64,000 nt of DNA from Chryseobacterium scophthalmum (GCF_900143185.1 NZ_FSRQ01000002.1:434001-498000), one strand, 5' to 3'. Counted from the stretch's first letter, positions 18,222 to 27,096 are shown. A program made the numbers and translations. Notes: generated from the letters alone by a model not told the origin.

Positions 18222-18602
18222 CTAAATTTTTCTCGCCATTTCCATTTTATAAGACATCAGATTTGCAATGTTTTCAGATTTTGTTATGGCCATAGAAGCA
18301 TTTTCACCTGTGAAATTCTCTTCAATTGTTTGTTTCCATAATTCAAGCCATCTTTCAAAATGTCTTTTTTCCATCGCTTCTAATTGGTTGATGGGAAAAT
18401 GTACCGCCATCGGGTTTCCTTTGTAGCTCATTTGACCGAAAAGAATGCTTTCCCAGAATGAATACATTTTTGGTAAATGCTTATCCCAATCTACTTTTAT
18501 GATGTCTTTAAAGAAGAAACCAATCGTTTCATCTTTTACTACTTTATCGTAAAATGAATTAACCAATAACTCTATATCTTCTCTTGATTCTAAATTTTTC
18601 AT
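18222..18602 (-). CDS. Group III truncated haemoglobin
   Basis: 126 residues, the size of group III 2-on-2 globins. FYDKVVKDETIGFFF fits helices A-B, WDKHLPKMYSFWESILFG helix C-E, and HFPINQLEAMEKRHFERW contains the likely proximal haem ligand His81. Group III proteins bind haem and have been linked to oxygen or nitric oxide chemistry; the partner is unknown. It is single and convergent with chaA. Only 36 bases separate the two stops and I see no clear terminator there, just a short direct repeat (aactcgaaaca twice). Confidence 0.9.
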   Translation of the reverse strand: MKNLESREDIELLVNSFYDKVVKDETIGFFFKDIIKVDWDKHLPKMYSFWESILFGQMSYKGNPMAVHFPINQLEAMEKRHFERWLELWKQTIEENFTGENASMAITKSENIANLMSYKMEMARKI

Positions 18603-18621
18603 TGTAATGAATTTACCTTAT

Positions 18622-18629
18622 CAAATTTA
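18622..18629 (-). promoter_or_regulatory. -7 element for the haemoglobin gene
   Basis: TAAATTTG on the minus strand, 19 bases before the ATG at 18602. I see no TTG at the usual distance. Confidence 0.35.
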
Positions 18630-18689
18630 GTTTAATTCTAAATCTTAAAGAAGCTCCTTCAATTGATAAAATTCATGAAAACAATATTT

Positions 18690-18697
18690 TATCTTTG
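18690..18697 (+). promoter_or_regulatory. -7 element for the cysteine-cluster gene
   Basis: TATCTTTG is a full TAnnTTTG match. The nearest upstream TTG (18663-18665) is 24 bases away, slightly too far. Confidence 0.4.
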
Positions 18698-18730
18698 TAG
18701 TCTGCTTTTCGGCATATTAAAAAAAATGAA

Positions 18731-19219
18731 TTGAATTTAGACTTTTATAAAACCCAAGCTTTACAGAAACAGAAAGAACACAAAAAGTTTTTGGATGGTT
18801 TAAAGAAAAAACCGCCTAAAAACCTCGATTATGTCGTTCAGGAAACTCATGAAGAAGTCTTTGAGAGGGTAGATTGTCTTCAATGTGCCAATTGCTGTAA
18901 AACCACCGGGCCGCTTTATACTGAAAAAGATATAGAAAGAATTTCAAAACATCTACGGATGAAACAGGCAGATTTTGAAAGTAAATTTCTGCGTGTAGAT
19001 GAAGATAATGACAAAGTTTTACAAAATCTTCCGTGTTATTTTTTGAATGATGATAATACGTGTTCTATTTACGAAGTTCGGCCAAAAGCATGCAGAGAAT
19101 ATCCACACACAGACCGGAAAAAGATTTATCAGATCAATCATTTAATGATAAAAAACACGGTGATTTGTCCGGCTGCTTTTGAGTTTGTAGAAAGCATGAT
19201 GAAGAATTTGAATAAATAG
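18731..19219 (+). CDS. YkgJ family cysteine cluster protein
   Basis: 162 residues from a TTG start; the nearby ATG at 18726 runs into a stop after two codons. Metal-ligand cysteines appear as CLQCANCC near residues 55-62, then NLPCYFLNDDNTCSIYEVRPKACREYP, then a last Cys in NTVICPAAF. This is the UPF0153/YkgJ pattern, probably a zinc or iron-sulfur site. The function is not known. A terminator follows within 30 bases. Confidence 0.88.
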   Translation: MNLDFYKTQALQKQKEHKKFLDGLKKKPPKNLDYVVQETHEEVFERVDCLQCANCCKTTGPLYTEKDIERISKHLRMKQADFESKFLRVDEDNDKVLQNLPCYFLNDDNTCSIYEVRPKACREYPHTDRKKIYQINHLMIKNTVICPAAFEFVESMMKNLNK

Positions 19220-19249
19220 TTGCGGTTTAGAAAATGATAAATAAACAAG

Positions 19250-19275
19250 CCTTGAATAAACTTCAAGGTTTTTTT
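19250..19275 (+). terminator. Terminator of the cysteine-cluster gene
   Basis: ccttgaa / ttcaagg stem (19250-19256 with 19262-19268) followed by seven T. Confidence 0.75.
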
Positions 19276-19278
19276 ATT

Positions 19279-19286
19279 TATATTTG
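19279..19286 (+). promoter_or_regulatory. -7 element for the 19321-20769 gene
   Basis: TATATTTG, a full TAnnTTTG match lying just behind the terminator. The only nearby TTG is 24 bases upstream. Confidence 0.35.
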
Positions 19287-19320
19287 GTACTTCAAAAACG
19301 CAAAAATTTTAATTAAATAA

Positions 19321-20769
19321 ATGATGAAAACTAAATTAGTACTCATTGCAACGATGTTTGCAAGCATTTCCTTGTTCGCGCAGGAAATAAAAATCAAAAA
19401 AGGAGAACTTTTTCTAGATGAAAAAGCAGTAGCAAAAGTTGATGATAAGGGCAGGATATACAAATTCAGCAACCTTAATGATAAACTGCAATTTACTGCG
19501 ACTATTATCAACGGAAGAACAGTTGGAACACAGTCTGACAATGGTTGGGTAGAATACACAAGTACAAACAATATTGTAAAAGAGTCCAAACACACTGAAG
19601 GTGGGTTTACTCTCAGTATGGGAAAACTTATTGTTCAGAATGCTTTGGCTAACGGTCTTATTACAAAAGAAGGGATTGACGAAGCAAAAGTAAGTGAATT
19701 TTTCGTTGCCGAAGACCGTTCGCTTTCCGAAGCTAGGAAAAATAGTAACTCTGCTCAAAAAGCGGAAGCAACAAATGAGGATGCTACAGGAGTTTCAATC
19801 GATTATGATGGAAATATAAAAGATAAAGTAGGAAAGCTAATCGGAACAATATCAAGACTAAATATCGAGGCTTCGCAATCAAAATTCAAAAGCTCATCAA
19901 TGATGGATAAATTTTTTGAGTATCGAGTTTTTGATGTCAATAAAATTCTTGTCGCAAAGCTTCCTTGTTCTGATAGTGATATGACGAATGAAAGCACAGG
20001 GTTAGTAATTTATACCTATGATAACAAAGAAATCCCAATGACTGCTAAAAATGGTCTCGAATTTAAGATTCCAATTGCAGTGGATAAAATTGCAAACCGA
20101 ATGGTAAAAAAGCTGTATGCAAATGGCTATACTTTAGGTGATATGAAACCAGTTTTTGAAGTTTCCGCGAAGGCTGTTAGAGATAATGTAACCCAAAAAT
20201 CTGAGAATGCAGAGAATAAAGCGAAAGCAGATTCTAAAAACATTTACAATATTGCAGGATATGTCATTAATAAAGAAGGTGAAAAAAAAGAAGGAGCTAT
20301 AACTATTGAGTTTGAATCTATTGATGCGAAGTTAGGAAGGCAAAAAGGTATGGGTGACTTAACAAATTATGGTAGTACAGTCACATTAAATGTAAATGGT
20401 AAAAACGAATTTTATAAAGCTAAAGACGGTGTGAAATTTTGTGCTGGAGAAAAATGCTTTTTAGGCGTGTCTGGAACTAGTTCTTTAGGAGGGAATGTAT
20501 TTTGTGAAATCGTTTCAGAAAATGACGGAAACTTTGTGTTAAATGATATGAAAACTCCAGAAGATTTTTTTATCAAATTATCTAATCAGCCAAAAGCAGT
20601 TTATCTAGGTGAAAAAGGCGCCTTCGGGAAAAGGAAGATTGAAAAGATTAAAGCGGTTTTTGATGAATATATGAAATGTTCAGCCTTAGATTTTTCTAAA
20701 TATGATACCAAAACAAAAGAAGGGTTGATGCGGATTCTTGCAGACTATTCTCTTCAATGTAAAAAATAA
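19321..20769 (+). CDS. Exported protein of unknown function
   Basis: 482 residues with a cleavable signal peptide (KLVLIATMFASISLFAQ). Two ATGs stand back to back (19321, 19324) and either could be used. The mature part begins with a short strand repeat (IKIKKGELFLDEKAVAKVDDKG), then mixed alpha/beta sequence. Around residue 318 it has NIYNIAGYVINKEGEKKEGAITIEFE and later a Gly-rich segment with two cysteines (KFCAGEKCFLG). It ends in a short helical tail with two more Cys. No family recognised. It is transcribed alone between a terminator and a convergent gene. Confidence 0.6.
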   Translation: MMKTKLVLIATMFASISLFAQEIKIKKGELFLDEKAVAKVDDKGRIYKFSNLNDKLQFTATIINGRTVGTQSDNGWVEYTSTNNIVKESKHTEGGFTLSMGKLIVQNALANGLITKEGIDEAKVSEFFVAEDRSLSEARKNSNSAQKAEATNEDATGVSIDYDGNIKDKVGKLIGTISRLNIEASQSKFKSSSMMDKFFEYRVFDVNKILVAKLPCSDSDMTNESTGLVIYTYDNKEIPMTAKNGLEFKIPIAVDKIANRMVKKLYANGYTLGDMKPVFEVSAKAVRDNVTQKSENAENKAKADSKNIYNIAGYVINKEGEKKEGAITIEFESIDAKLGRQKGMGDLTNYGSTVTLNVNGKNEFYKAKDGVKFCAGEKCFLGVSGTSSLGGNVFCEIVSENDGNFVLNDMKTPEDFFIKLSNQPKAVYLGEKGAFGKRKIEKIKAVFDEYMKCSALDFSKYDTKTKEGLMRILADYSLQCKK

Positions 20770-20847
20770 TATTTGTACTGTTTCATTTTTTACAAGACGT
20801 GGCTTGTCTCTTTTTCGAGTTTTTAAAAGTATAAAAAGTATTTGTAT

Positions 20848-20883
20848 AAAACCTGAAATTTAATGTTTCAGGTTTTGTTTTAT
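20848..20883 (+). terminator. Terminator of the 19321-20769 gene
   Basis: 11-bp stem aaaacctgaaa / tttcaggtttt (20848-20858 with 20866-20876) followed by tgttttattt. It overlaps the last codons of the convergent DUF1801 gene. Confidence 0.6.
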
Positions 20884-21231
20884 TTCCATTATCCTAAATT
20901 CCATCATTTTTTCAATCAAATCCAACGGTAAATCTTCTTTCAACGGAAATTGCACCGCACCTTTCGAAAACTTATATTTTCTTTTAATAAAATCATTTTC
21001 AAAATGTACAATTGCTTCCGGAAGTGGATAAAAACCAATGTGATTTTTATAAGCTGCAAAATAAACCAAAGGTTTCTCTTTATATTTAAAAGCAGGCATT
21101 TGATAACCAATATATTCTTCCAAATCAGGGCTTTGGGAGTGTATTGCTTTTCTTAAAATCTCCATTTTCAACTGTACTTCTTCGGGAAAGAGAAGAAAAT
21201 ATTCATTAAAATTTGTGAATGTATCTTTCAT
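20860..21231 (-). CDS. DUF1801 (YdhG-like) protein
   Basis: 123 residues from the ATG at 21231 (MKDTFTNFNEYF). Longer in-frame starts would translate through the terminator-like hairpin at 21258-21284, so I reject them. The fold is the YdhG/YjbR type: FPEEVQLKMEILRKAIHSQSPDLEEYIGYQMPAFKYK, YFAAYKNHIGFYPLP, then KGAVQFPLKEDLPLDLI. Relatives are often labelled iron chaperones, but that name rests on distant frataxin-like similarity. Single gene downstream of gdhA, separated from it by two hairpins. Confidence 0.85.
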   Translation of the reverse strand: MKDTFTNFNEYFLLFPEEVQLKMEILRKAIHSQSPDLEEYIGYQMPAFKYKEKPLVYFAAYKNHIGFYPLPEAIVHFENDFIKRKYKFSKGAVQFPLKEDLPLDLIEKMMEFRIMEIKQNLKH

Positions 21232-21248
21232 AGAAAATATTTTCATAA

Positions 21249-21284
21249 AAATAAAAAAAGCGCTGAACTGGACATTCAACGCTT
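21249..21284 (-). terminator. Second terminator-like hairpin after gdhA
   Basis: Ten-pair stem aagcgctgaa / ttcaacgctt (21258-21267 with 21275-21284, one G-U), followed on the minus strand by a long T run. It ends about 20 bases before the DUF1801 start codon. Confidence 0.65.
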
Positions 21285-21334
21285 TCCTCTTTCACTATTA
21301 CTTTTTTCCCATTTATAATCCCGGGACAGGTTGT

Positions 21335-21367
21335 AAGAAAAAAGGTCGGGGAAACTTCCCGACCTTT
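21335..21367 (-). terminator. Terminator of gdhA
   Basis: Perfect 10-bp stem aaaggtcggg / cccgaccttt (21341-21350 with 21358-21367), then TTTC on the minus strand, directly after the gdhA stop at 21373. Confidence 0.85.
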
Positions 21368-21372
21368 ATATT

Positions 21373-22731
21373 TTATACTACTCCTTGAGCAAGCATTGCT
21401 TCAGCTACTTTTACAAATCCGGCGATGTTAGCGCCTTTTACGTAGTTTACATAGCCGTCTTCCTCTTTACCGTAGTCTCTACAAGCTTTGTGGATTCCGA
21501 TCATAATCTCTTTCAATCTTGCGTCAACTTCCTCAGAAGTCCAGTTTAATCTGATAGAGTTTTGAGTCATTTCTAATCCTGAAGTAGCTACACCACCTGC
21601 GTTAGAAGCTTTCCCTGGAGAGAACAATACTTTGTTTTCAAGGAAATAATTAATAGCATCTAAAGTTGAAGGCATATTGGCAGCTTCAGTTACACAAACG
21701 CAACCGTTTTCTACCAATAATCTTGCATCTTCTAAATGAAGTTCGTTCTGAGTTGCAGAAGGGATGGCTACATCACACTTCACTTCCCAAGGACGTTTTC
21801 CAGCGTGGAATACAGCTGAAGGATATTTTTTAGCATAATCTTCGGCTCTGTTATTTCCTGAAGCTCTAAGCTCTAACAAATAATCAATTTTTTCACCGTC
21901 AATTCCGTCTTTATCGTAAATATAACCGTCCGGTCCTGAAAGTGTAACCACTTTACCACCCAGTTCATTTACTTTTTTGATAACTCCCCAAGCTACGTTT
22001 CCGAAACCTGAAACAGTTACTGTTTTATCTTTAAAAGTTTGTCCGATAGTTTTCAACATTTGCTCAGCAAAGTAAACAACACCGTAACCAGTCGCTTCAG
22101 GACGGATTAATGATCCACCGTAAGCAAGACCTTTTCCGGTAAGAACTCCTGTAAATTCGTTTCTTACTTTCTTGTACTGACCGAATAAATATCCGATTTC
22201 TCTTGCTCCAACACCGATGTCTCCTGCAGGAACATCTGTTTCAGGACCAATGTGCTTGCATAATTCTGTCATGAAAGCCTGGCAAAAACGCATTACTTCC
22301 ATATCAGATTTTCCTTGAGGATCGAAGTCTGAACCACCTTTTCCACCTCCCATTGGAAGCGTAGTTAAAGAGTTTTTGAATACCTGCTCGAAAGCTAAGA
22401 ATTTAAGTACAGAAAGGTTTACCGTAGGGTGGAAACGAATTCCTCCTTTGTAAGGTCCGATTGCAGAGTTCATCTGAATTCTGAAACCTCTGTTTACCTG
22501 AATTTCACCTTTGTCATCAACCCATGGAACTCTGAAAATAATAATTCTTTCCGCTTCAGCCATTCTCTCTAGGAGCTTCATTCCGGTATATTCTTTTCTG
22601 GTCAAGATAAACGGAATTACAGTTACAGCAACTTCTTTTACTGCCTGTAAAAATTCCGGTTCGTTAGGATTTTTTGCCTCAATTTTAGCAATAAACTCCT
22701 GGATTTTCTGGTCAATATTATATTGTTCCAT
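21373..22731 (-). CDS. gdhA: Glutamate dehydrogenase, probably NADP-specific
   Basis: 452 residues, like E. coli GdhA (447). It interconverts 2-oxoglutarate plus ammonia and glutamate in the cytoplasm. Substrate-site motifs are GPYKGGIRFHP with Lys95 and PMGGGKGGSDFDP with catalytic Lys131; PAGDIGVGAREIGYLFG follows near 168-184. The dinucleotide fold appears as VSGFGNVAWG. NADP preference is inferred from similarity to the E. coli-type enzyme, not from a decisive residue. It has a strong promoter and two terminators, as suits a highly expressed gene. Confidence 0.95.
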   Translation of the reverse strand: MEQYNIDQKIQEFIAKIEAKNPNEPEFLQAVKEVAVTVIPFILTRKEYTGMKLLERMAEAERIIIFRVPWVDDKGEIQVNRGFRIQMNSAIGPYKGGIRFHPTVNLSVLKFLAFEQVFKNSLTTLPMGGGKGGSDFDPQGKSDMEVMRFCQAFMTELCKHIGPETDVPAGDIGVGAREIGYLFGQYKKVRNEFTGVLTGKGLAYGGSLIRPEATGYGVVYFAEQMLKTIGQTFKDKTVTVSGFGNVAWGVIKKVNELGGKVVTLSGPDGYIYDKDGIDGEKIDYLLELRASGNNRAEDYAKKYPSAVFHAGKRPWEVKCDVAIPSATQNELHLEDARLLVENGCVCVTEAANMPSTLDAINYFLENKVLFSPGKASNAGGVATSGLEMTQNSIRLNWTSEEVDARLKEIMIGIHKACRDYGKEEDGYVNYVKGANIAGFVKVAEAMLAQGVV

Positions 22732-22758
22732 ATTAGGTAGGGTTGAATATTATGCCAA

Positions 22759-22788
22759 CAAATTTAATTTTTTTTTCAAGATTCACAA
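22759..22788 (-). promoter_or_regulatory. Promoter of gdhA
   Basis: On the minus strand: TTG (22788-22786), 19-base spacer, TAAATTTG (22766-22759), a full consensus match, 27 bases before the ATG. Confidence 0.7.
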
Positions 22789-22922
22789 TAGCATATTTGA
22801 TAATTGCTGAAAATTGAATAATAATGAATCAAAATATTATTAAATTGATAATTTTAAACTAAATTTTATTAAAAATTAAATGTTATATATGAAATAATGA
22901 AATATTAAGAAATCGTTAATTC

Positions 22923-24032
22923 TTACATTGCTATAAATTGTCTCCCGGAAAACGATTTTACTTTTCCCAAAAGCTCTAATTCTAAAATTACAGGCAATAA
23001 TTTGTGCGAAGACACCGATATTTTCTCTGCTAAATCGTCTAAGGAGATGTGTGGATTTTCTGAGATGTTTTTATATATTAATTCTTGATTTTCAGATAAT
23101 TGAATTGTAATTTTGCTGTGTGGGAAAAGCTCTTCTATTTTTTCTTTAGGATCATTAAATCCGAGCAGATCGAGTAAGTCTTTAATGGTGGAAATTGCGG
23201 TGGCTTTATTCTGAAAAATTAAATGATTGCATCCTTGACTGTATTTGTCACCTATTCTTCCGGGAAGAGCAAAAACATCTCTGTTATAAGTGTTTGCAAA
23301 TGTCGCGGTACTTACAGATCCGCCTCCGAATGCTGTTTCTACAACGATGGTAGCAGGAGAAATTCCGGCAACAATTCTGTTTCTTTGGATAAAATTTTCA
23401 CGGTCTGGCTTTCTTGACGAATTAAATTCGGTAAGCAATCCTCCTTTTTCTTCAATAATTTTTTCTGAAAGTTTTCTATTTTTAGAAGGGTAGAAGGTAT
23501 GAAAACCATGAGCTAAAACTCCGATGGTAGGAATTTGATGTTTTAAAGATTGTTCATGAACTTCTTTGTCAACACCCAAAGCCAAACCGCTGACAGAAAT
23601 AAACTGATGGGATTTTGATTCTTCAAAAAAATCTTCAATGAATTTTTTCCCGTAAGACGTTATATTTCTGGTTCCGACTAAACTTATAGTTTTTAAATTG
23701 GTTTCAAAACTTCCTTTCTGATAAAGTATTGCAGGAGCATCATCACATTCATTTAATAAAAAAGGAAGATCATTTTGATGGCGCAAATTAATTTTTATGG
23801 AATTTTTTTCGCAAAATGAAAGTTCTTTTTCTGCAAATTTAAGATGTTCAGGATTTCCAATATCGGAAATGATTTTCATACCGATTCCGTCGGTTTTGCT
23901 GAGTTCTTTCTTAGAAGTTTTCCAAACATTTTCTGCTGTTCCAAAACGGCGTACAAGTTTGGAAAAATTAATATCACCAATAAAATTACACTCGCGAAGA
24001 GCGATAGAGTAGAGATGTTCTTCAGAATACAT
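22923..24032 (-). CDS. dprA: DNA processing protein DprA
   Basis: 369 residues from the ATG at 24032 (MYSEEHLYSIAL). An earlier in-frame start at 24101 would overlap the rhomboid gene and adds an atypical tail. DprA loads RecA onto incoming single-stranded DNA during natural transformation. The Rossmann-like core shows SLVGTRNITSYGKKF, SVSGLALGVD, GFHTFYPSKN, ENFIQRNRIVAGIS and ETAFGGGSVSTATFA. A helix-hairpin-helix-like segment precedes it, and a winged-helix C-terminal domain follows (SLDDLAEKISVSSHKLLPVILELELLG). It lies 35 bases after the rhomboid gene on the same strand. Confidence 0.94.
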   Translation of the reverse strand: MYSEEHLYSIALRECNFIGDINFSKLVRRFGTAENVWKTSKKELSKTDGIGMKIISDIGNPEHLKFAEKELSFCEKNSIKINLRHQNDLPFLLNECDDAPAILYQKGSFETNLKTISLVGTRNITSYGKKFIEDFFEESKSHQFISVSGLALGVDKEVHEQSLKHQIPTIGVLAHGFHTFYPSKNRKLSEKIIEEKGGLLTEFNSSRKPDRENFIQRNRIVAGISPATIVVETAFGGGSVSTATFANTYNRDVFALPGRIGDKYSQGCNHLIFQNKATAISTIKDLLDLLGFNDPKEKIEELFPHSKITIQLSENQELIYKNISENPHISLDDLAEKISVSSHKLLPVILELELLGKVKSFSGRQFIAM

Positions 24033-24067
24033 TTGTGTTATTTTATTCAAATGTAGCAAATTAGGAT

Positions 24068-24835
24068 TTATTTTCGCCTTAATTCTTCCAAATAATCCCA
24101 AACATCTTCATTTTTTTTATAAGGCAATTCCAGGAAATCATCAGGATGGTTTTCTTTGTATTCCTGCCAAAGTTTATCGTCTTTTTCGCTGTAGTAATTG
24201 GGGAATTCCCAGATATATCTTTTTTTCTTTTCGCCTGATCCTTTAAAAATATAAGCCATTGCGCTTCCCATTAACGCACCGGATAAATGAGCCTGCCAAG
24301 AAATTTTACTTGGTTCGTCAAGATTATTAAAAAGCTCTTCCGGAAACATTCCCCAGATTAAGCTTCCATAGTATAAAACTACGAGAAGTGAAATCGTCAA
24401 AAGCTTCATATTCCATTTAAAAACTCCACTGAAAAAAAGAAAAAATGCCAAAACATAGACAACACCACTCGCTCCAATGGTGCATGTGTAATTATACTCT
24501 CCTGTCATAATATCGATGGGAGGCAACAGCCAAAGAAGAAGACCTGTACTTATCCAACCCATCACAAAAACTTTGGTGGCTACTTCAGAATAAAACTGAT
24601 ATAATAAAAACATAAGCACTGCAATCGGGATAGAGTTTCCTATAATATGATCGATACTGCCATGTAAAAGAGGCGAAGTTATGATTCCCAATAAACCTTC
24701 AGGCAAAAGCGGAATAATTGCCCCGAAACAGCTCGAGAAAAATCCCATTGTCTGCAAAAGGTATCCAAACCACATTGCAGCAAGCATCAATAAGGGAGCG
24801 ATAAATGCTTTTTTGTGAATTATATTTTTAATCAT
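24068..24835 (-). CDS. Rhomboid family intramembrane serine protease
   Basis: 255 residues with six or so membrane helices. The catalytic dyad can be placed: Ser123 in TIGASGVVY and His183 in WQAHLSGALMG. The oxyanion-side motif HGSIDHIIGN (58-67) is typical. A charged cytoplasmic tail of about 55 residues follows (KKKRYIWEFPNYYSEKDDKLW..). Rhomboids cleave membrane proteins within or next to the bilayer; the substrate here is unknown. It probably shares a transcript with dprA. Confidence 0.9.
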   Translation of the reverse strand: MIKNIIHKKAFIAPLLMLAAMWFGYLLQTMGFFSSCFGAIIPLLPEGLLGIITSPLLHGSIDHIIGNSIPIAVLMFLLYQFYSEVATKVFVMGWISTGLLLWLLPPIDIMTGEYNYTCTIGASGVVYVLAFFLFFSGVFKWNMKLLTISLLVVLYYGSLIWGMFPEELFNNLDEPSKISWQAHLSGALMGSAMAYIFKGSGEKKKRYIWEFPNYYSEKDDKLWQEYKENHPDDFLELPYKKNEDVWDYLEELRRK

Positions 24836-25005
24836 GCAGGTAAGATGTCAAATCAAAAGCCAAGTATAAATTTCGGAAATTTTGGCGATGATTTGGGATA
24901 TTGCAATTGATTTAAGACAAAAAGTAATGATTTTAAAATGAAATATTTACAGATGAGAGATTTCTGCAAAAGGTTTTCTAAAAATGTCCTGAAAATAATT
25001 TTACT

Positions 25006-25013
25006 TATTTTTG
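25006..25013 (+). promoter_or_regulatory. -7 element of the first DUF3078 gene
   Basis: TATTTTTG, a full TAnnTTTG match 21 bases before the ATG at 25035. The upstream partner is a weak ATG rather than TTG. Confidence 0.4.
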
Positions 25014-25034
25014 TGGCGTAAAAATTTTGGATTT

Positions 25035-25967
25035 ATGAGAAAGATTTTCATGTTATTTTTTATTTATCTAAGTGTAAGTTCTTTTGCACAGGTAATTATC
25101 AGTGATTCTGCAGCAGTTGATACTATTAAAAAGCCAAGACATTGGTCTGTTCTTGCCAAGAATAGTGTGATGTTTAATCAGGCAGCTTTTTCTAACTGGG
25201 TTGGTGGGGGAGCCAATAATGTAGGTTGGCTTGCAAGTGCAAATTATAATCTTACCTATGAAAAAGGACGCCATCTTTGGGAAAATATTATCATCTTAAA
25301 TTATGGGCAAAATACTACAAAAGGAATTGGTACCAGAAAAACACAAGATGTTCTTAATTTTTCTACAAACTACGGTAGACAGTTTTCAAAAAGTTGGTAT
25401 GTTTCTGCGGGAGCGAGTTTACTTTCTCAGTTTTCGGGAGGTTTTGAAGATGGAAATAATCCAGAAGCAAAAAAAATATCAAATTTTATGGCTCCGGGTT
25501 ATGTGAATGCCGGTTTAGGGATAACTTATAGACCTGACGAAAATCTCACTGTAACTTTAAGACCTGCCAACGGAAGGTTTACATTTGTCCTTGATAAAGA
25601 GCTTCAGCTTGCCGGAAATTATGGCTTAAAGTCGGATGGTGATTTTTTCCTGATGCAGCTCGGTTTTCTTGGTTCTGCAATCTATAAAGTAAAGTTGATG
25701 GAAAATATTGAAATGACCAATACAGCTTCTATATTCTCAAATTATCTTGATAAACCAGATCATATGGTGCTTTCGTACAATATGCTTTTAAATATGAAAA
25801 TCAATAGGTTTATCTCTTCCATCGTTACGGTAGACGTAATGTATGATCATAATCAGATACAAAAAACTCAGCTGAAACAAACACTCGGAATAGGATTTGC
25901 GTATAATATTGATAATGGTGTAAAACGTTCAGCCAGAAAAGATAATCAATGGTGGTTAAAGAAATAA
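25035..25967 (+). CDS. DUF3078 family outer-membrane-type protein, copy 1
   Basis: 310 residues from the ATG at 25035; an upstream TTG in the same frame overlaps the promoter element and spoils the signal peptide. A signal peptide (MRKIFMLFFIYLSVSSFAQ) precedes a sequence of alternating amphipathic strands with many aromatic ends (NQAAFSNWVGGGANNVGWL, NYNLTYEKGRHLWENIIIL, MAPGYVNAGLGITYRP), ending in the conserved DNGVKRSxRKDNQxWLKK. The pattern suggests a beta-barrel. DUF3078 has no assigned function. The next gene is a close paralogue. Confidence 0.85.
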   Translation: MRKIFMLFFIYLSVSSFAQVIISDSAAVDTIKKPRHWSVLAKNSVMFNQAAFSNWVGGGANNVGWLASANYNLTYEKGRHLWENIIILNYGQNTTKGIGTRKTQDVLNFSTNYGRQFSKSWYVSAGASLLSQFSGGFEDGNNPEAKKISNFMAPGYVNAGLGITYRPDENLTVTLRPANGRFTFVLDKELQLAGNYGLKSDGDFFLMQLGFLGSAIYKVKLMENIEMTNTASIFSNYLDKPDHMVLSYNMLLNMKINRFISSIVTVDVMYDHNQIQKTQLKQTLGIGFAYNIDNGVKRSARKDNQWWLKK

Positions 25968-25986
25968 TCTAAAAATAAATATTAGG

Positions 25987-26017
25987 AAAAGTAATTCAGA
26001 TTTGAGTTACTTTTTTT
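25987..26017 (+). terminator. Terminator between the two DUF3078 genes
   Basis: aaagtaattca / tgagttacttt stem (11 pairs, one G-U) followed by a T run. It suggests the two copies are expressed separately. Confidence 0.7.
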
Positions 26018-26054
26018 ATGCTTAAAATTGTGATTTTTTTAATTTAATTAAATC

Positions 26055-26088
26055 TTGTTTAAGATAAGTTGTATTTTTAATACCTTAG
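26055..26088 (+). promoter_or_regulatory. Possible promoter of the second DUF3078 gene
   Basis: TTG at 26055-26057, 23-base spacer, TACCTTAG at 26081-26088 (one mismatch). The ATG follows after a leader of about 80 bases. Confidence 0.35.
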
Positions 26089-26172
26089 ATAAACATAAAT
26101 GATACTGATTTCCATGAAATAGTATGTATTTTTTATTTAAAAGAAATAAACCATTTTTAAAATAAATTAATC

Positions 26173-27096
26173 ATGAGAAAAATTTTATTGCCAATTTCCA
26201 TATTTCTGGGAATGTATGTTTCTGCTCAGGAAACAAATGCAGATTCACCTGCAGCAGATACTTTAAAAGCATGGTCTATTCAGGCTCAAAACACATTAAT
26301 GCTCAATCAGGCTGCCTTTTCAAATTGGGTAGGTGGTGGAGCCAACAATGTAGGTTGGCTTGCCGGAGTAAACTATAATCTTACTTACGAAAAAGGCAAA
26401 TATCTCTGGGAAAACATTATTGTTTTGGGATATGGACAAAATAACACTAAAGGAGTCGGAACACGAAAAACTCAGGATGTCATTAATCTATCAACCAATT
26501 TTGGAAAAGAATTTGTAAAAAACTGGTATCTTTCTGCAGGTGCAAGTTTACAGTCTCAATTTGCAGCTGGTTATGAAGATGGAAATAATCCTGAAGCAGC
26601 TAAACTTTCCAATTTTATGGCTCCGGGTTTTGTGAATATTGGTGTTGGTGTTACATATCGTCCAAATGATAATTTTACAATGACTTTAAGACCTGCCAAT
26701 GCAAGAATGACTTTTGTTCTTGATGAAGAGCTTCAAAAAGCCGGAACTTATGGTTTGAAAAATGATGGCGATTCTATGCTGTTTCAGTTCGGTTTCTTGG
26801 GAACGGCTATTTATAAAATGAAATTAATGGAAAACATTAGCCTAATCAATACAGGCTCGGTATTTTCAAATTATATCGATCATCCGGAAAGGTTGGTGCT
26901 TTCTTATGGCGCTGTTTTAAATATGAAAATAAATAGATTTATTTCAACCAATATTACCGTTGATGTTTTGTATGATCACAATCAGATTCAGAAAACTCAG
27001 TTGAAACAAACTTTGGGAGTTGGTTTTGCCTATAATATTGACAACGGCGTGAAAAGATCTGAAAGAAAAGATAACCAATCTTGGCTGAAGAAATAG
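26173..27096 (+). CDS. DUF3078 family outer-membrane-type protein, copy 2
   Basis: 307 residues, signal peptide ending near YVSAQ. It aligns with the preceding gene over nearly its whole length: the blocks QAAFSNWVGGGANNVGWL, GTRKTQDV, MAPGxVN and NQIQKTQLKQTLG are shared almost exactly. Codons in the shared blocks differ mostly at third positions, which points to an old duplication rather than a recent one. The role is unknown; a strand-rich outer-membrane protein is the best guess. A bidirectional terminator follows. Confidence 0.85.
   Translation: MRKILLPISIFLGMYVSAQETNADSPAADTLKAWSIQAQNTLMLNQAAFSNWVGGGANNVGWLAGVNYNLTYEKGKYLWENIIVLGYGQNNTKGVGTRKTQDVINLSTNFGKEFVKNWYLSAGASLQSQFAAGYEDGNNPEAAKLSNFMAPGFVNIGVGVTYRPNDNFTMTLRPANARMTFVLDEELQKAGTYGLKNDGDSMLFQFGFLGTAIYKMKLMENISLINTGSVFSNYIDHPERLVLSYGAVLNMKINRFISTNITVDVLYDHNQIQKTQLKQTLGVGFAYNIDNGVKRSERKDNQSWLKK

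Noticed and set aside
24033..24101. Longer N-terminus of DprA
   Set aside because: It would overlap the rhomboid gene by 34 bases and does not resemble the family's start.
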